From: Lactarius indigo
Taxonomy: Eukaryota; Basidiomycota; Agaricomycetes; Russulales; Russulaceae
Direction: 5' to 3'
NCBI GenBank assembly: GCA_025766275.1
Contig: JAFKAC010000011.1
Span: forward strand, 62,001 to 126,000
DNA: 64,000 nt
A model generated the notes under the pieces. That model worked only from the letters and a program-made list of their open reading frames with translations, was not told where the DNA came from and searched no databases. Numbering within the stretch: position 1 is the stretch's first letter; every line of letters begins with the position of its first letter. Positions 45,590-56,632 of this stretch are shown piece after piece. A program made the position numbers and the translations under genes.

Positions 45590-46685
45590 TTCCCCCCCCA
45601 CTTCCTCCCCTCTCCCCTGCCCCCACCCTGCCACCCAATTCATACAGAATTGGGTGCGCAAAAGAGCATAGGGCATCCCCTCCTCTCTCTCCCCTCTTCC
45701 CTCTCCTCCTCCTCCCTCTCCTCCTCCCCTCCCTCCTCCCATTGTCACCCACTCCTTCAGCATTGAAAGGAGGACACACAGAGGACAGGCCAACACTGCC
45801 TCCCCTTCCGCTGCGTTGCATGCCGCCCTGTTCACGCACAGAAAGAAGCGCAATCAGGTGAGTTGCCTCACCCCCTCCTCCTCCTCTTCCCCTGCGTTGG
45901 CTGCCGCCCCCGTTTGAGTGCAGAATGGGGGTGCACAAGGGTGAGTCATCTCCCCTCCTTTCTCTCACTGACCACTGCCTTTGTGCACAGAAAGAAGGGG
46001 GGCGCACAAGGGTATGCCGCCCACCTCCCCTTCTTTCTCCCACATCCCCACTGCCATCCCTGCTGCATGGAAGGGGAGCGCACAAGCATGCCACCGCCCC
46101 ACCTCCTCGGTCACTCCTGGCCCTCCCTTCCCCATTTGTGCAGAAGGGAGGCAAACGAGGGTGCACCACCCTCAACACTGCCCCCCTCTCCCTTGGCTGC
46201 GCCTCCCTGTGGCGTGGAGGGGACACACAAGGGCACCACACACCCCCTACCCCTTCTCCATTCACACAGAAGGGAGGTGCACAAGGGCATGCCACCCCTG
46301 TACGTGCGGATGGGGAAGGGATGCACACAAGGGCATGCTGCCCCTGTACATGCGGATGGGGAAGGGATGCGCACAAGGGCACGCCACCCCCAGCACCACC
46401 CTGTACGCATGGAGGGGGCACACAGGAACACCGCACCCCCTTTCACATTTGTGCAAAAGGGAGGCGCACAAGAGCACCACGCCCCAGCCCCCTCCCTTTC
46501 CCATTCGCACAGAAGGGGGGGCACACATGCCCCTGTACATGCAGAGGGAGCACACCACACTGCCTCTCTGCTTCACCCCCAGCCCCTCTTCCCTGTTCGC
46601 ACAGGAAGGGGGTGTGTGGGGACACGAGGGGTCTCCTTGTGCCTGCATTCACCACGCCCGCCCCCTGTTTTTGCCTGCTACAGTA
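45590..46685. repeat. Degenerate C-rich minisatellite
   Basis: About 15 irregularly spaced (45-90 base) copies of a core like AGAAGGGAGGYGCACAAGGG followed by CAYGCCACCCC. The plus strand is C-rich and nearly free of stop codons in several frames, so long open frames on both strands are composition effects. Best-preserved copies lie at 46260-46400. Confidence 0.7.
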
Positions 46686-46927
46686 CTACTTAGATACAAA
46701 GATTAGATGTAGTTTTATTAGATAATAAAAATATATTTGTTTTTCTTGTTAAGTTAAAAGAACATATGAAAAAAACATATGACATTTGTGTGTACAAATA
46801 AGGAAATGCATTTTTTGAATGGAGCTCAAATGTTGTTCGGGGAAGCCTGTTTTTTGATGTCCAGAAAAACATGACTTACTTGGCACCTTCCTATTTGGGG
46901 GCATGATTCCCTGCGGAAAAATGGCCA

Positions 46928-47112
46928 CTATGTGTACTAGCATGTGACTTGGAAAGACAGAGTAATCACATGACACATCACATGATCATTGGAGAGCGAA
47001 ATTCAAACTCCGATTTCGAATTTCCCTTTTTAGGAAGTTGATGACATAAGACTGGACTGGCACAGACTGGCTAAATGCCTTGAGTCACAACCAGGTTTAT
47101 AGGTTTATGACA
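46928..47112 (-). repeat. Fragment of a TyA-type LTR
   Basis: The reverse complement matches the first 185 or so bases of the LTR at 1920 (TTGAGTCACAACCAGG..., CAAACTCCGATTTCGAATTTCC). It ends ATGACA at 47112 and is followed by hAT sequence, into which it seems to have inserted. The other end is degraded. Confidence 0.75.
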
Positions 47113-47735
47113 GGTCTCTCCACAATCATCATAGGCTAAAACAATAAAACATTAAATAGGGAGAAAAAAACAAATAAAAATACAAAAAACCTGATCTGTG
47201 GCAACAATAAATTGCACAAGGCCATCTAAAAAGTTGTCTTAAGTGAAGGGAGTGCAGTGCCTAGCTTGATGCTCCACAGGAACTCTAGTAACTCTTGCAA
47301 CAGCTTCTTCTCCCTCTTTACCTCTTAGCTCAATTTTGAATATTTGGCACTCTATAACCCACTCTTCTGCATGGTGATTGAGCAGATGGGATCACAGAGG
47401 ACCTGTTGCAGTAGTGGAGCAATATGAGTGTACTTTGATGGACACATCCTCTTGATGAAATACCCTACATAAATAATTTTTAGAAATAAAAATAAAAATA
47501 AAAAACTCACAAGCAAAACTTGCACTGTTTCTTCCCATCAACAGCTTGAAAAAACCTCAAGGTGTCATCACCTGAGCCCAGCCTTGAACCAGCTTTTTGA
47601 GCCCTCCTTGGGTGGCAAGTTGGAGTTGGAGGGTCAGAGTTGCCTTCCTGAGGGCTATTGAAATTAGCACCACCCTCCTGAGAGCCATCTGACCCATTTC
47701 CAAGGTCAAAGTTCTCAGGTTGGGGTTAGCTAAGG
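47113..47735 (-). pseudogene. hAT-2: fragment of a second hAT transposase gene
   Basis: Reverse complement of 60027-60663 in the intact gene below, including exon 4 and its introns, with scattered substitutions. It covers the BED-finger part only. TyJ is inserted at its right edge (flank TAAGG), and the TyA-type LTR adjoins its left edge. Confidence 0.85.
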
Positions 47736-48737
47736 TGTTATGTTGTCACAACATTAGCTTGACTTGAGCTCAGGATAGGTGGCAGACAACTTAGCAAATC
47801 ATGCTATAACAGTGTATGGCACGAAGGCTAGATAGACACTGGCATGTGCTATGTTCTAAGGCAACCTTGATGTGTCAGATGATGCAAACACAGAGTAATA
47901 CTGATTGCTGACTTGGGGAGAACAAGAGAAGAGGAAACAAGAAACAAGTGACAATTCAAGAAGACCAAGATGGCATATCTTTGTTACAGTATGGACCATT
48001 TACAGACAACAGATGACTCATGGCTGGTTATGACTATGGCCCAATAGTAGTATCAGTCATGGACTCTTACATCACATCAGTCAGCATAGTAGTTCACATG
48101 TGATTGTGACTCATGTATGACTCATTCCTAGGATAGCTGTACTAGGGTTCAAGCTAGTTACGCTACTGGTTACCTATTGTTCTAGCAGCACTTTAAAGCC
48201 CACATGTATCTGTATAAGTAGTCGCTTTGGAAGACCAAGAGTCCCCATCTTGGTCTTCTTCAATCCACCATCTCAACTCATCTTTTATCCATCTTAGTCT
48301 TCAACTAAGTGTACCTCTGCTCCTATCCACCAAGGGATAGTACTTCTTTGCCTTTGCTGCAGTGTGTGCCAGTTGTGCCCCTGTTCAGCTTGTGTTGGGT
48401 TGACATGTGATCCTCATTTGCCCAGTCTTTGCTAGGTTGTCTATGCCTATCCAGAGTCCAAGTTGGACTAATGCTGGTGGAGTGTAACAATCTTGGTCTT
48501 CATGCCACATCTTAAATACATGTAAAGGCAGGCTTTAAAGTGCCACCTAGATGTGTCCAACAAGTCGTGTAAGTACAGCAAACCCTAGTACAACTATTAC
48601 TAGGGTGAGTCATAACTACTGCTACATGTGATAGATCCACCTTAAGTCCATGACATATTACACCCTACTACAAGTGCCACACCATAAGTAGTAAGTGTTC
48701 ACAATGAAGCCCCATGACAAAACTCTGAACTGTAACA
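47736..48737 (-). repeat. TyJ 3' LTR, split by a solo LTR
   Basis: Segments 47736-47981 and 48495-48737 (489 bases). Starts TGTTATGTTG, ends CTGTAACA. Interrupted in the loop region of the GAAGACCAAGA hairpin. Confidence 0.85.
47982..48489 (+). repeat. Solo LTR of the TyD/TyF family (508 bases)
   Basis: TGTTACAGTA...GTGTAACA in plus orientation, duplication ATCTT at 47977-47981 and 48490-48494. Confidence 0.93.
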
Positions 48738-48767
48738 TCACTCCCTTTTCAGTGTGAGACCCCAGAC

Positions 48768-49935
48768 TCACCAAAAGTCTTGAGCTGGCCAGGTATGCTG
48801 CTCTTCCTTGAGATGCTCAAACATGTTAGCCCTCTCTAGCCAATATATACAGTCCATCTTGTTGTCCCACACCTGCAGGACCATCACCTTGAGCTGGTGG
48901 ATGTGTGACTGCAGCTGCTCCTCTTTGTATGTGGCCACCTGATAGCATGTAACCTCCATGACCAGGGACTCATCCCTGATGTGGTTGAGCATGCGGTCTG
49001 TAATCTTGTTGGACGTGAGGATGACAAGATCCTTGTGGGCGATGTGGGTGTGTCAAGCAGCTGGCAGCATCGGATGGGCATAGAGGGGTTTGCTGTACAA
49101 ATGGGGAGAACCTGGGATGACCCCCAACATGAATGGGTTCACACCTGCAATAATCTAGGTGTGGCTTGCATTGAGCTCTACCCTGTTGGGTCCAGTGATG
49201 GGGAAGTGAATGTAATGGGGCTGTCAATTTTCCCTGAACCCTTCAGGTGCAAGGACCTGTGCAGAATTGTCCTTGGGGTCAATTGGGTGGTGTCATGCAA
49301 CACCAGGCAGTCACACACATCCTTGAGACATGGGGGTTCCATTGGTGTGCATGAGCCAGGGCATGATTTGGGGATCAGTAGGGTGGCTGTGTGTTTGAAG
49401 GAGGGGGTGTCTGACCAGGTAGTAACCACCATCATCATGGTGAGCTTCATCACGTGGCAGCATTGCCTGTGCTGCCACAACTCTTTCAATCTCCCTCTGT
49501 GCTAACTGCAACTGTTCTTTGGCCCACTCCTTTGCCACTCTCCACCAAGCCTCTGCTGCTTCTGACTCCTGACAGATCTTTGAGGGGTCACTTGGCAGGG
49601 AAAACTCCCCTGATGCTGACAAGGTCATCACCTGGGGGGATGACGGTGATGGGTTTGTGATTGCCATTATCATCTCTGAAGATGTGAGCGACAGCATGCT
49701 CATTGTCAGGCTGCTGCATTTGGTTGGGGAATCTCTGTAGGATGTTATCCCACTCTTGAGCAGTGATATACCTGGTGCACATGTTGCTAGGTGTGTATGG
49801 AGTGAGCTGGACCTGTTGAACCACGGTTTCTTTATTGTAGTCCACGATGGTGGTGGCAGTGTCTTGTGCAACTTGGTCAAGGAGGATTGCTGTGGTGACA
49901 TGTCTGAGAGAAGAGGTAGGCATAGACATATGGGA
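48768..49935 (-). pseudogene. TyJ ORF3
   Basis: Starts ATG 49929 (MSMPTSSLRHVTTAILLDQ) in the chromodomain frame. Blocks LQRFPNQMQQ, YYLVRHPLLQTHSHPTD, YIHFPITGPNR, VNPFMLGVIPGSPHLYSKPL, then a C-terminal coiled coil (ATYKEEQLQSHIHQLKVM, DCIYWLERANMFEHLKEEQ) to TGA 48770-48768. One frame change near 49590 and several TGA. Closest to TyE ORF3. Confidence 0.72.
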
Positions 49936-49989
49936 GCTGTGGATATGAAGGGGATGGTCCTCCCCATTGGTTTTGAGTGAGCTTTTAAG

Positions 49990-52040
49990 TCATTGAGTAG
50001 TCACCTGGCCCACTTGATACACTGCTACTGCTTCCAGGGCAAAGATGTCATCCTTATTGACCCACTGATTCTCTGAGTCAGGGTAGCCCTTCCATTTGAT
50101 GAGATACTGGAGCTTCTTGTGGTGGCTGTAATGCCAAGAGTCAAGAACGGTGTTAACCCCATACTCCTCTTCTCTTTCCACCAAATCAGGAGGGGGTTGA
50201 GGGAAATTTTCCCCATGGAAGGCGGTGTTCTTGTATGGTGTGAGAAGATCTATGTGAAACACTGGGTGTATGCTCCACTGCGTGGGAAGCTCCAATTGAT
50301 AATTATAGGGGGACATCACCTGAATGACCTTAAAGGGGTCATGGCATCATGCCACTAATTTTGCTATGGGTTGATTGGTTCACAGATGTCTTCCCTCCAA
50401 GCATACTTGGTCCCCAATTTGATATCATGGGGTATCTTTGTGTTTCACCCAAGCTTCTTGAGCCTTTTTGATGAGCTCTTGCACCAGTTGTCTAGCTTCT
50501 TTCATCTGTCTCAGCCTTGTGATGACATTGGGGATAGGGGATGGCTTATCCGTCCAATCTGCAGTGGGATTATACCCCATTAGGAGCATTAATAGTGACT
50601 GTTTCATGTTCTTGTGGGGCCAATTGTTGTATGTAATGCCACCACAGAGGCATTGAGTATGACCTGTACTAAGTCAGTTGATACACAGTAGTGCAAGCTT
50701 GATGGCCTGACTTCAGTAGAGTGGTGCACAAGGATCACAAGGATGTAAGTCACTTGGATTGTAGAGGGAGTGCTAAGGCACAAAGACCTAGCAAGAATGG
50801 GGGATCGCAAGACAGGGGAATGCACAGAGGCAACCTTTGTTAGACAAGTGTAGTGATTACACAATAAGTCTAGTCTACCGTACAAGCTAGGTAGACCTAT
50901 GCTTAAATAGTTGGTGAGGCATATATGTTATACAAACACATGGCATCACAGCCTTGAAGGGGAACTAAGGGGAATACATAAAGGGAACAAAGGGGAGTCA
51001 TATCAAGAATAAGGGCAAATCACATGGGTTCACACATGATTGGGAATGAAGCAAAAACTAACACATGTCAAGCTTTATCAAAGGAGATTGTCAATAAGCA
51101 GGGTACACGATAGGAATTGATGGAACATAATGTCCACGTAGTCATACAGGGCTTGTAAAGTACTGGGGATAGGATAGTAGATCAAGGAAAGAGCAAGTCC
51201 AGACAAAGAATTTGTAACATTGTGAGTGAATTCTGCTATGGGTAGATAAGTGGCCCAGTTGTCTTGGTGCTTGTTTGCCCAGACCTAAGATACTGTTCCA
51301 GCCATTGATTGGTGTGTTCTGACTGCCCGTTGGTGTGTGGGTGGTAGGCAGTCAACACATTCTGCTGAATCCCTAGAATGCAACATGCTTCTCTTGTGAA
51401 TTTCAAGGTGAACCATGGGTCTCTGTTGCTGATGACCTTGTGTGGCAATCCAAAGCATTTAAAGACATGATTTACATACAAGAGAGCCATCTCTTCCACC
51501 ATTATCTCCTCACAACATGGGATGAATATGGAAGCCTTTGTGCAGTCATGATCTGTGATAGTCGGTATACTGTCATAGCCCTGTGAGGGGGGTAGCTTTG
51601 TAATGAAGTCCATGGCAACAGTATGGAATGGTGGTGTGTCCGTTAAGGAAGTAATAGGATACAAAGGGGCGTGTGTGGGTCTTGTGTTGACTTTAATGCA
51701 TTGGCACTCCCCACATCTGGTTACATATTTGTACACATCTTTCTGGATGCAGGGCCACCAGTAGTGTCTTTTGACTATGCACTGTGTCCTTGCAATCCCT
51801 GGGTGGCCATGGACTGGGAGGTCATGATGGTCATGGATGATGGCACAGTGCATGGAAGCAGGCCCAGTAATGACCAGCCACCCATCCTTGTACCACTCTC
51901 CTTTGATCTTTTTAAGGTGGTGAGCATCTACCCATTATTGGATCACAAGGGGGTCTTGTCAGTGTCTCAGACATTGTAACAGGGGATGGATTTCGAGTGC
52001 ACAGGCTGCATTAGTGATGTGCATGAATACTTTGGGGGGT
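49990..52040 (-). pseudogene. pol: TyJ integrase and chromodomain, split by a solo LTR
   Basis: Integrase HHCC (DLPVHGHPGI to CGECQ), core with first Asp (AMDFITKL) and Glu (HPHTNG, then QSEHTNQW), second Asp replaced by Asn (VISNRDPWF). The coding part is interrupted at 51219-50632, resumes at 50627, and ends in a chromodomain with decayed start (YGVNTVLD) and intact [17 protein letters not shown] stops near 50424, 50381 and 49986. Confidence 0.85.
50632..51219 (-). repeat. Solo LTR of the TyB/TyC family (588 bases)
   Basis: Plus-strand TGTAATGCCA...TTGTAACA, the reverse complement of a TyC-type LTR. Flanks TTGTA (50627-50631) and TTGTG (51220-51224), a target duplication with one G-to-A change. 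Confidence 0.9.
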
Positions 52041-52045
52041 AGCAC

Positions 52046-53516
52046 TACTCACTGTGGGCATTTTAAGATGTTAAGGTGGCTCTCATGCTAATGTAATAGA
52101 AAAAATATTCCAAAAGTGTTTCAAAAATAAGTGCACAAAACATTGTGATTACACTCATAATATAGTCAGCAATGAGTTTAGGATGAAAGTACTTGATACA
52201 CACTAATTGCATTCACAATGAATCCAGTCATATGATTCCCATGTGCCCATCAAAGTAATTGACAATGAGATATTGTGAAAAATATTTTCAATATTATTCA
52301 AATATATTCAAATGCTTCACTGTGAAAATATCTGACATGAGACCCAATGTCGTGACATTGTGACTCAATAACATTGAGACTCTCGATATCAGTCACATGT
52401 CCTGTTCAGAAGTCAGAGTCTGTTGCCAGTGGTCCAGAGGTCACAGACAATCCAATGAGTGTTGAACGAGAGTCATTTAGGAGGTCAACGTCCAATTGGC
52501 TCTTCTGGACAACACTCAACCATTGGCACTGACCTTGGGTGACATATTGGGCTCAATGTTGCTCCTGGTGTTGACCCCTTAACTGTACATCTGTTTTTTG
52601 CGCAAGCCCCCCACATATCTTCAAGACTCCATTGATGCTCCTTGAGCAATTTCAATTCACCAACCTGGGTCCACCAGACATTGACAAGGATGCATGTCAA
52701 AGTTGGGGACATTAAGTTCATGGCAGCTCAGCCACCCTGCTACTTGTCTCCTGCCACCTTGTCTCCACCTTTTTATATTGTCATTCTCTATCTCACCTTT
52801 GTCTGCTTGTTGTCTATTGCCTCCTCGTCTCTGTCTCCTTACATCATTGTTCTCTGTCCCCATTGCTGATCCCATCAACACACCTCTGGCACACATGCAA
52901 GGCTGCTTGATAGCCTTACCTGGGCCCACACCCTTTCACTGCACCACCCATCCCCGCTCTGACCACCTCTCTATCCTGCCAAGGGTTGCCATTTGCATTG
53001 TCTGACTTGGACGTGCATTGCATCATGCTCATTATCAACTACAGAGGGAGGTTAGCACCATGCAGCATAGTGCCCCAGTTCTTTGCTTGTGACCCATACA
53101 TCCCTACCTTGTCACCTGCATCAATGTAGACATCCAACTCACCATCCTTTGTGTCTGTGCCAGTCATCCCATCCTCACTTCCCATGGGTTTGTCCCATAC
53201 CCCTTCTATTTTTCCCATTCAATCCCTCTTGTCACTCCCCTGCTCTCCAACTTGACATCATAGATAGAGCACCTGTCAGTTGGTCACATGTACCCTATGG
53301 GCTGTCTTGCTGCTCCAAAATACAGTATCATTCCATCCGGTTCCATTGTGTGTGTAATGAATGCACCTCAACCATGTGACCTACTGACATCACGTGTGGG
53401 TCCTCAATGGAAGTATCAAGAGTCTGGCTGGACAAACACCGACTCCCCTGAAGAAGATGACGAAGAAGGCAGGCTGCTTATGCAGCTAGAATGACAAGAT
53501 GAGTATGCCTGAGCTG
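52046..53516. other. Unassigned stretch
   Basis: 52046-52340 is AT-rich and non-coding; 52340-53510 is mixed, pyrimidine-rich on the plus strand. A short acidic frame near 53390-53494 (SPEEDDEEGRLLMQLE) could be the tail of a gene, but I see no splice pattern or homologue. No RNA gene seen. Confidence 0.35.
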
Positions 53517-54102
53517 TGTATACACTGACAGCATGATTCTGTCTTTACACAAAAAGATTGTAAAAAATTGATGACTAATACATAAAGATTTTATAAAATC
53601 TGTACTCAGAAAATTATGGTAAATGGACTTTAAGTCCATTCAGGGATTATCAGATGAGAAAAACTGTGAAAAGACTTAACAATTAAATATGCAAAACATA
53701 TATATCTTATGTCACAATTGTCCTCAAGAAAAGCTGTGGCATGAATTTAAAGTCTTTCCACAATTTCTCAAAAATGGAAAATCCCTGAAAAGACATAAAG
53801 TCCATACCTGTCACACCTGTCACGCATTTTTTCACAGTCCATTCTGTGGCCACATTCAGAAAAGATTTAATGTTTTTTCATTGAAAAATAATTCAACAAT
53901 TTCTGCTACACAAGACTCCATGTAAAAATTTAAAAGTTATCACAAAATCAGTAAGCCAGGTTGCCTGAAACTCACATAATATATTATTTAGGGAAAATAT
54001 TTATAGATAATATATTCAATAAGTGTCAGAATTGGAGACTCACAGTGTCAGAGAGTTGGAGTGTCAGAGTGTCAGAGAGTTGAAAGTCAGATTGTCAGAG
54101 TG
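53517..54102 (+). repeat. FB-1 left arm
   Basis: AT-rich, 586 bases. The last 70 bases already contain eight-base units (GTCAGAGT type) and lead into the array. The 78-codon open frame in it (53689) is identical in the other arm only because the arms are identical. Confidence 0.88.
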
Positions 54103-54106
54103 TTGG

Positions 54107-54642
54107 TGTAACATTGTCACGACGTTAGCTTGACTTGAGCTGCATAGAGGCGGTAACAGACTTAGCAAATAGTCACGACGACTCGAAGGTCCGTGTTGTT
54201 ATCTGAGTGAACACACGAAGGTGCACCGATAAGCCTTGCTCGTATTTTGGACACAGCTGTAAGGCGTCCTTAGTAGAGAGAGAGAGAGAGAGAGAGAGAG
54301 TCTGGCGAAGAGACGAGAAGAGAAGTGACAATTCAAGAAGACCAAGATGGCATTCTTGGTCTTCTGTAGCTATCTTAAATACATATCCAGCAGGCTTACA
54401 AGTGCTGCTATGAGTCACAGTAAAGTAGTGTCCAACGTATCGCAGAAACAACACAAACACTAATACAACTAGTAGTAGTACTAGTATCACGTCATGCCCA
54501 AACACCGCTATCACCTATCGTTATCGCACACCACCATCGTAAAGGCCTAAGGCCATAAGTCCGTGACTAATCTACCTTACTGCCATAGCCACAACCGGTA
54601 CAGTAAGGGTCCACGAGTCAAAGTATGAGTCGAAATGTGACA
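54107..54642 (-). repeat. Solo LTR of the TyE family (536 bases) in FB-1
   Basis: Plus-strand TGTAACATTG...AATGTGACA; duplication GTTGG at 54102-54106 and 54643-54647. Contains a (GA)n run of about 28 bases near 54274-54301 and the GAAGACCAAGA hairpin. Confidence 0.92.
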
Positions 54643-54863
54643 GTTGGAGAGTCAGAGTGTCAGAGTGTCAGAGAGTCAGAGAGTCAGAGAGTCGGAGTGT
54701 CAGAGAGTCGGAGTGTCAGAGAGTCGGAGAGTCAGAGTGTCAGAGTGTCAGAGTGTCAGACAGTCAGACAGTCAGAGTGTCGGAGAGTCAGAGTGTTAGA
54801 GTGTCAGAGTGTCAGACAGTCAGAATGTCAGAGAGTCGGAGAGTCAGAGTGTCACCATACTTT
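54643..54863 (+). repeat. FB-1 left octanucleotide array
   Basis: About 27 units of GTCAGAGT and variants (GTCAGAGA, GTCGGAGT, GTCAGACA). Confidence 0.9.
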
Positions 54864-55343
54864 CTTGTTCTTACTCCCCCACTTGCGACACCTACAACCC
54901 ATTGCTTGACTTAGTGTTTTCATCTCCATCTTACTTACACATACGCTCAAGGTATATAAAGCCCTGGGCTCCTGCTGAATGAAAGTATTCTCTTCCTCGC
55001 ATCTAACTCACTCTCTCTCTTCCTCTAATTCTAGTGTGATCATGGTGGTAAAACATCGGGGCCGGTCTACATCGAAGACACCCATACTAACGTTCACCCA
55101 TATAGTCCCCTTATCCCTCATTTGATAGATCCCACATGCGCTATTGCCAAGCATGTCTAAAGCTTCTCTGTCAAGCACCTTGTATCTTCTCTCCTCATCT
55201 GTTCTCACTTTGTCTGCCCACACCAAGATTTGGCCTCTTGTTCCATCTCGTACTCAATGGCAGTTTCCATCTTCACCCTTTCTCTGCTCAATCCCTAACT
55301 CAGCCTGCTCTTACTCACTCATGCGCTTTTGAGCCCGCACAGC
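54864..55343. other. FB-1 unique centre with TATA box
   Basis: Contains GGTATATAAAGCCC near 54951 on the plus strand, followed by a pyrimidine-rich stretch, promoter-like. On the minus strand a 72-codon frame (55226-55008) reads protein-like (CGIYQMRDKGTIWVNV, FDVDRPRCFTTMIT). It may be a captured gene fragment; no family recognised. Confidence 0.45.
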
Positions 55344-56632
55344 ACTCCGACTCTCCAACACTCTGACTCTTCAACACTCTGACTCTCCAACTCTCTGACT
55401 GTCTGACTCTCCAATACTCTGACACTCTGACACTCCAACACTCTCCGACACTCTGACACTCTGACTCTCCAACACTCTGACACTCTGACACTCTGACACT
55501 CTGACACTCTGACTGTCTGACTCTCCAACTCTCTGACTCTCCAACTCTCTGACTCTCCAACTCTCTGACTCTCTGACTCTCCAACTCTCTGACTCTCTGA
55601 CTCTCCGACTCTCTGACTCTCCAACACTCTGACACTCTGACTGTCTGTCACTCTGACACTCTGACTGTCTGACTCTCCGACACTCTGACTGTCTGACACT
55701 CTGACTGTCTGACTGTCTGACTGTCTGACTCTCCAACACTCTGATGCTCTGACTCTCCGACTCTCTGACTCTTTGACTCTCTGACTCTCCAACTCTCTGA
55801 ATCTCCGACTCTCTGACCCTCTGACCCTCTGACCCTCCGACTCTCTGACTCTCCGACACTCTGACTCTCCAACACTCTGACTGTCTGACTGTCTGACACT
55901 CTGACTCTCCAACACTCTGACACTCTGACACTCTGACACTCTGACACTCTGATTCTCTGACACTCTAACACTCTGACTCTCCAACACTCTGACTGTCTGA
56001 CTGTCTGACACTCTGACTCTCCAACTCTCTGACTGTCTGACTGTCTGACTCTCCGACACTCTGACTGTCTGACACTCTGACACTCTGACTCTCTAACACT
56101 CTGACTCTCCAACACTCTGACTGTCTGACTGTCTGACACTCTGACTCTCCAACACTCTGACTCTCCGACACTCTGACTCTCCAACACTCTGACACTCTGA
56201 CACTCTGACACTCTGATGCTCTGACTGTCTGACTCTTTGACTGTCTGACTCTCCAACTCTCTGACTGTCTGACTGTCTGACTGTCTGACTCTCCGACACT
56301 CTGACTCTCCAACACTCTGACTCTCCAACACTCTGACACTCTGACTGTCTGTCACTCTGACACTCTGACTGTCTGACTCTTCAACACTCTGACACTCTGA
56401 CACTCTGACTCTTCGACTCTCTGACACTCTGACACTCTGACACTCTGACTGTCTGACTGTCTGACACTCTGACTGTCTGACACTCTGACACTCTAACACT
56501 CTGACTCTCCGACACTCTGACTGTCTGACACTCTGACTCTCCAACACTCTGACTCTCTGACTCTCCAACTCTCTGACACTCTGACACTCTGACACTCTGA
56601 CTCTCCAACACTCTGACACTCTGACTGTCTGT
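55344..56632 (-). repeat. FB-1 right octanucleotide array (about 160 units)
   Basis: Units ACTCTGAC, TGTCTGAC, TCTCTGAC, TCTCCAAC, TCTCCGAC and single variants in strict eight-base register over 1.29 kb. Inverse of the left array and about six times longer. Translates to an endless eight-residue Ser/Glu/Gln/Arg/Val pattern; not a gene. Confidence 0.92.

Larger units (their letters stand above)
47736..52045 (-). mobile_element. TyJ: truncated Ty3 chromovirus of the TyE family
   Basis: Minus strand: 3' LTR (with a solo LTR inside), ORF3, chromodomain, integrase (with a solo LTR inside). Homology to TyE stops near 52045, before RNase H; reverse transcriptase, protease, gag and 5' LTR are absent. 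Right breakpoint is approximate. Confidence 0.85.

Noticed and set aside
45585..46725. Several 200-280 residue frames on both strands
   Set aside because: Low-complexity C-rich repeat with frames open on both strands; no domain.
52485..53494. Possible host gene in the stretch after TyJ
   Set aside because: Frames are pyrimidine-driven, no consistent splice pattern or motif found.
53689..53925. 78-residue Cys/His-containing frame present identically at 56810-57046
   Set aside because: Identity follows from the inverted arms; Cys/His spacing fits no zinc finger and there is no codon-level evidence of selection.
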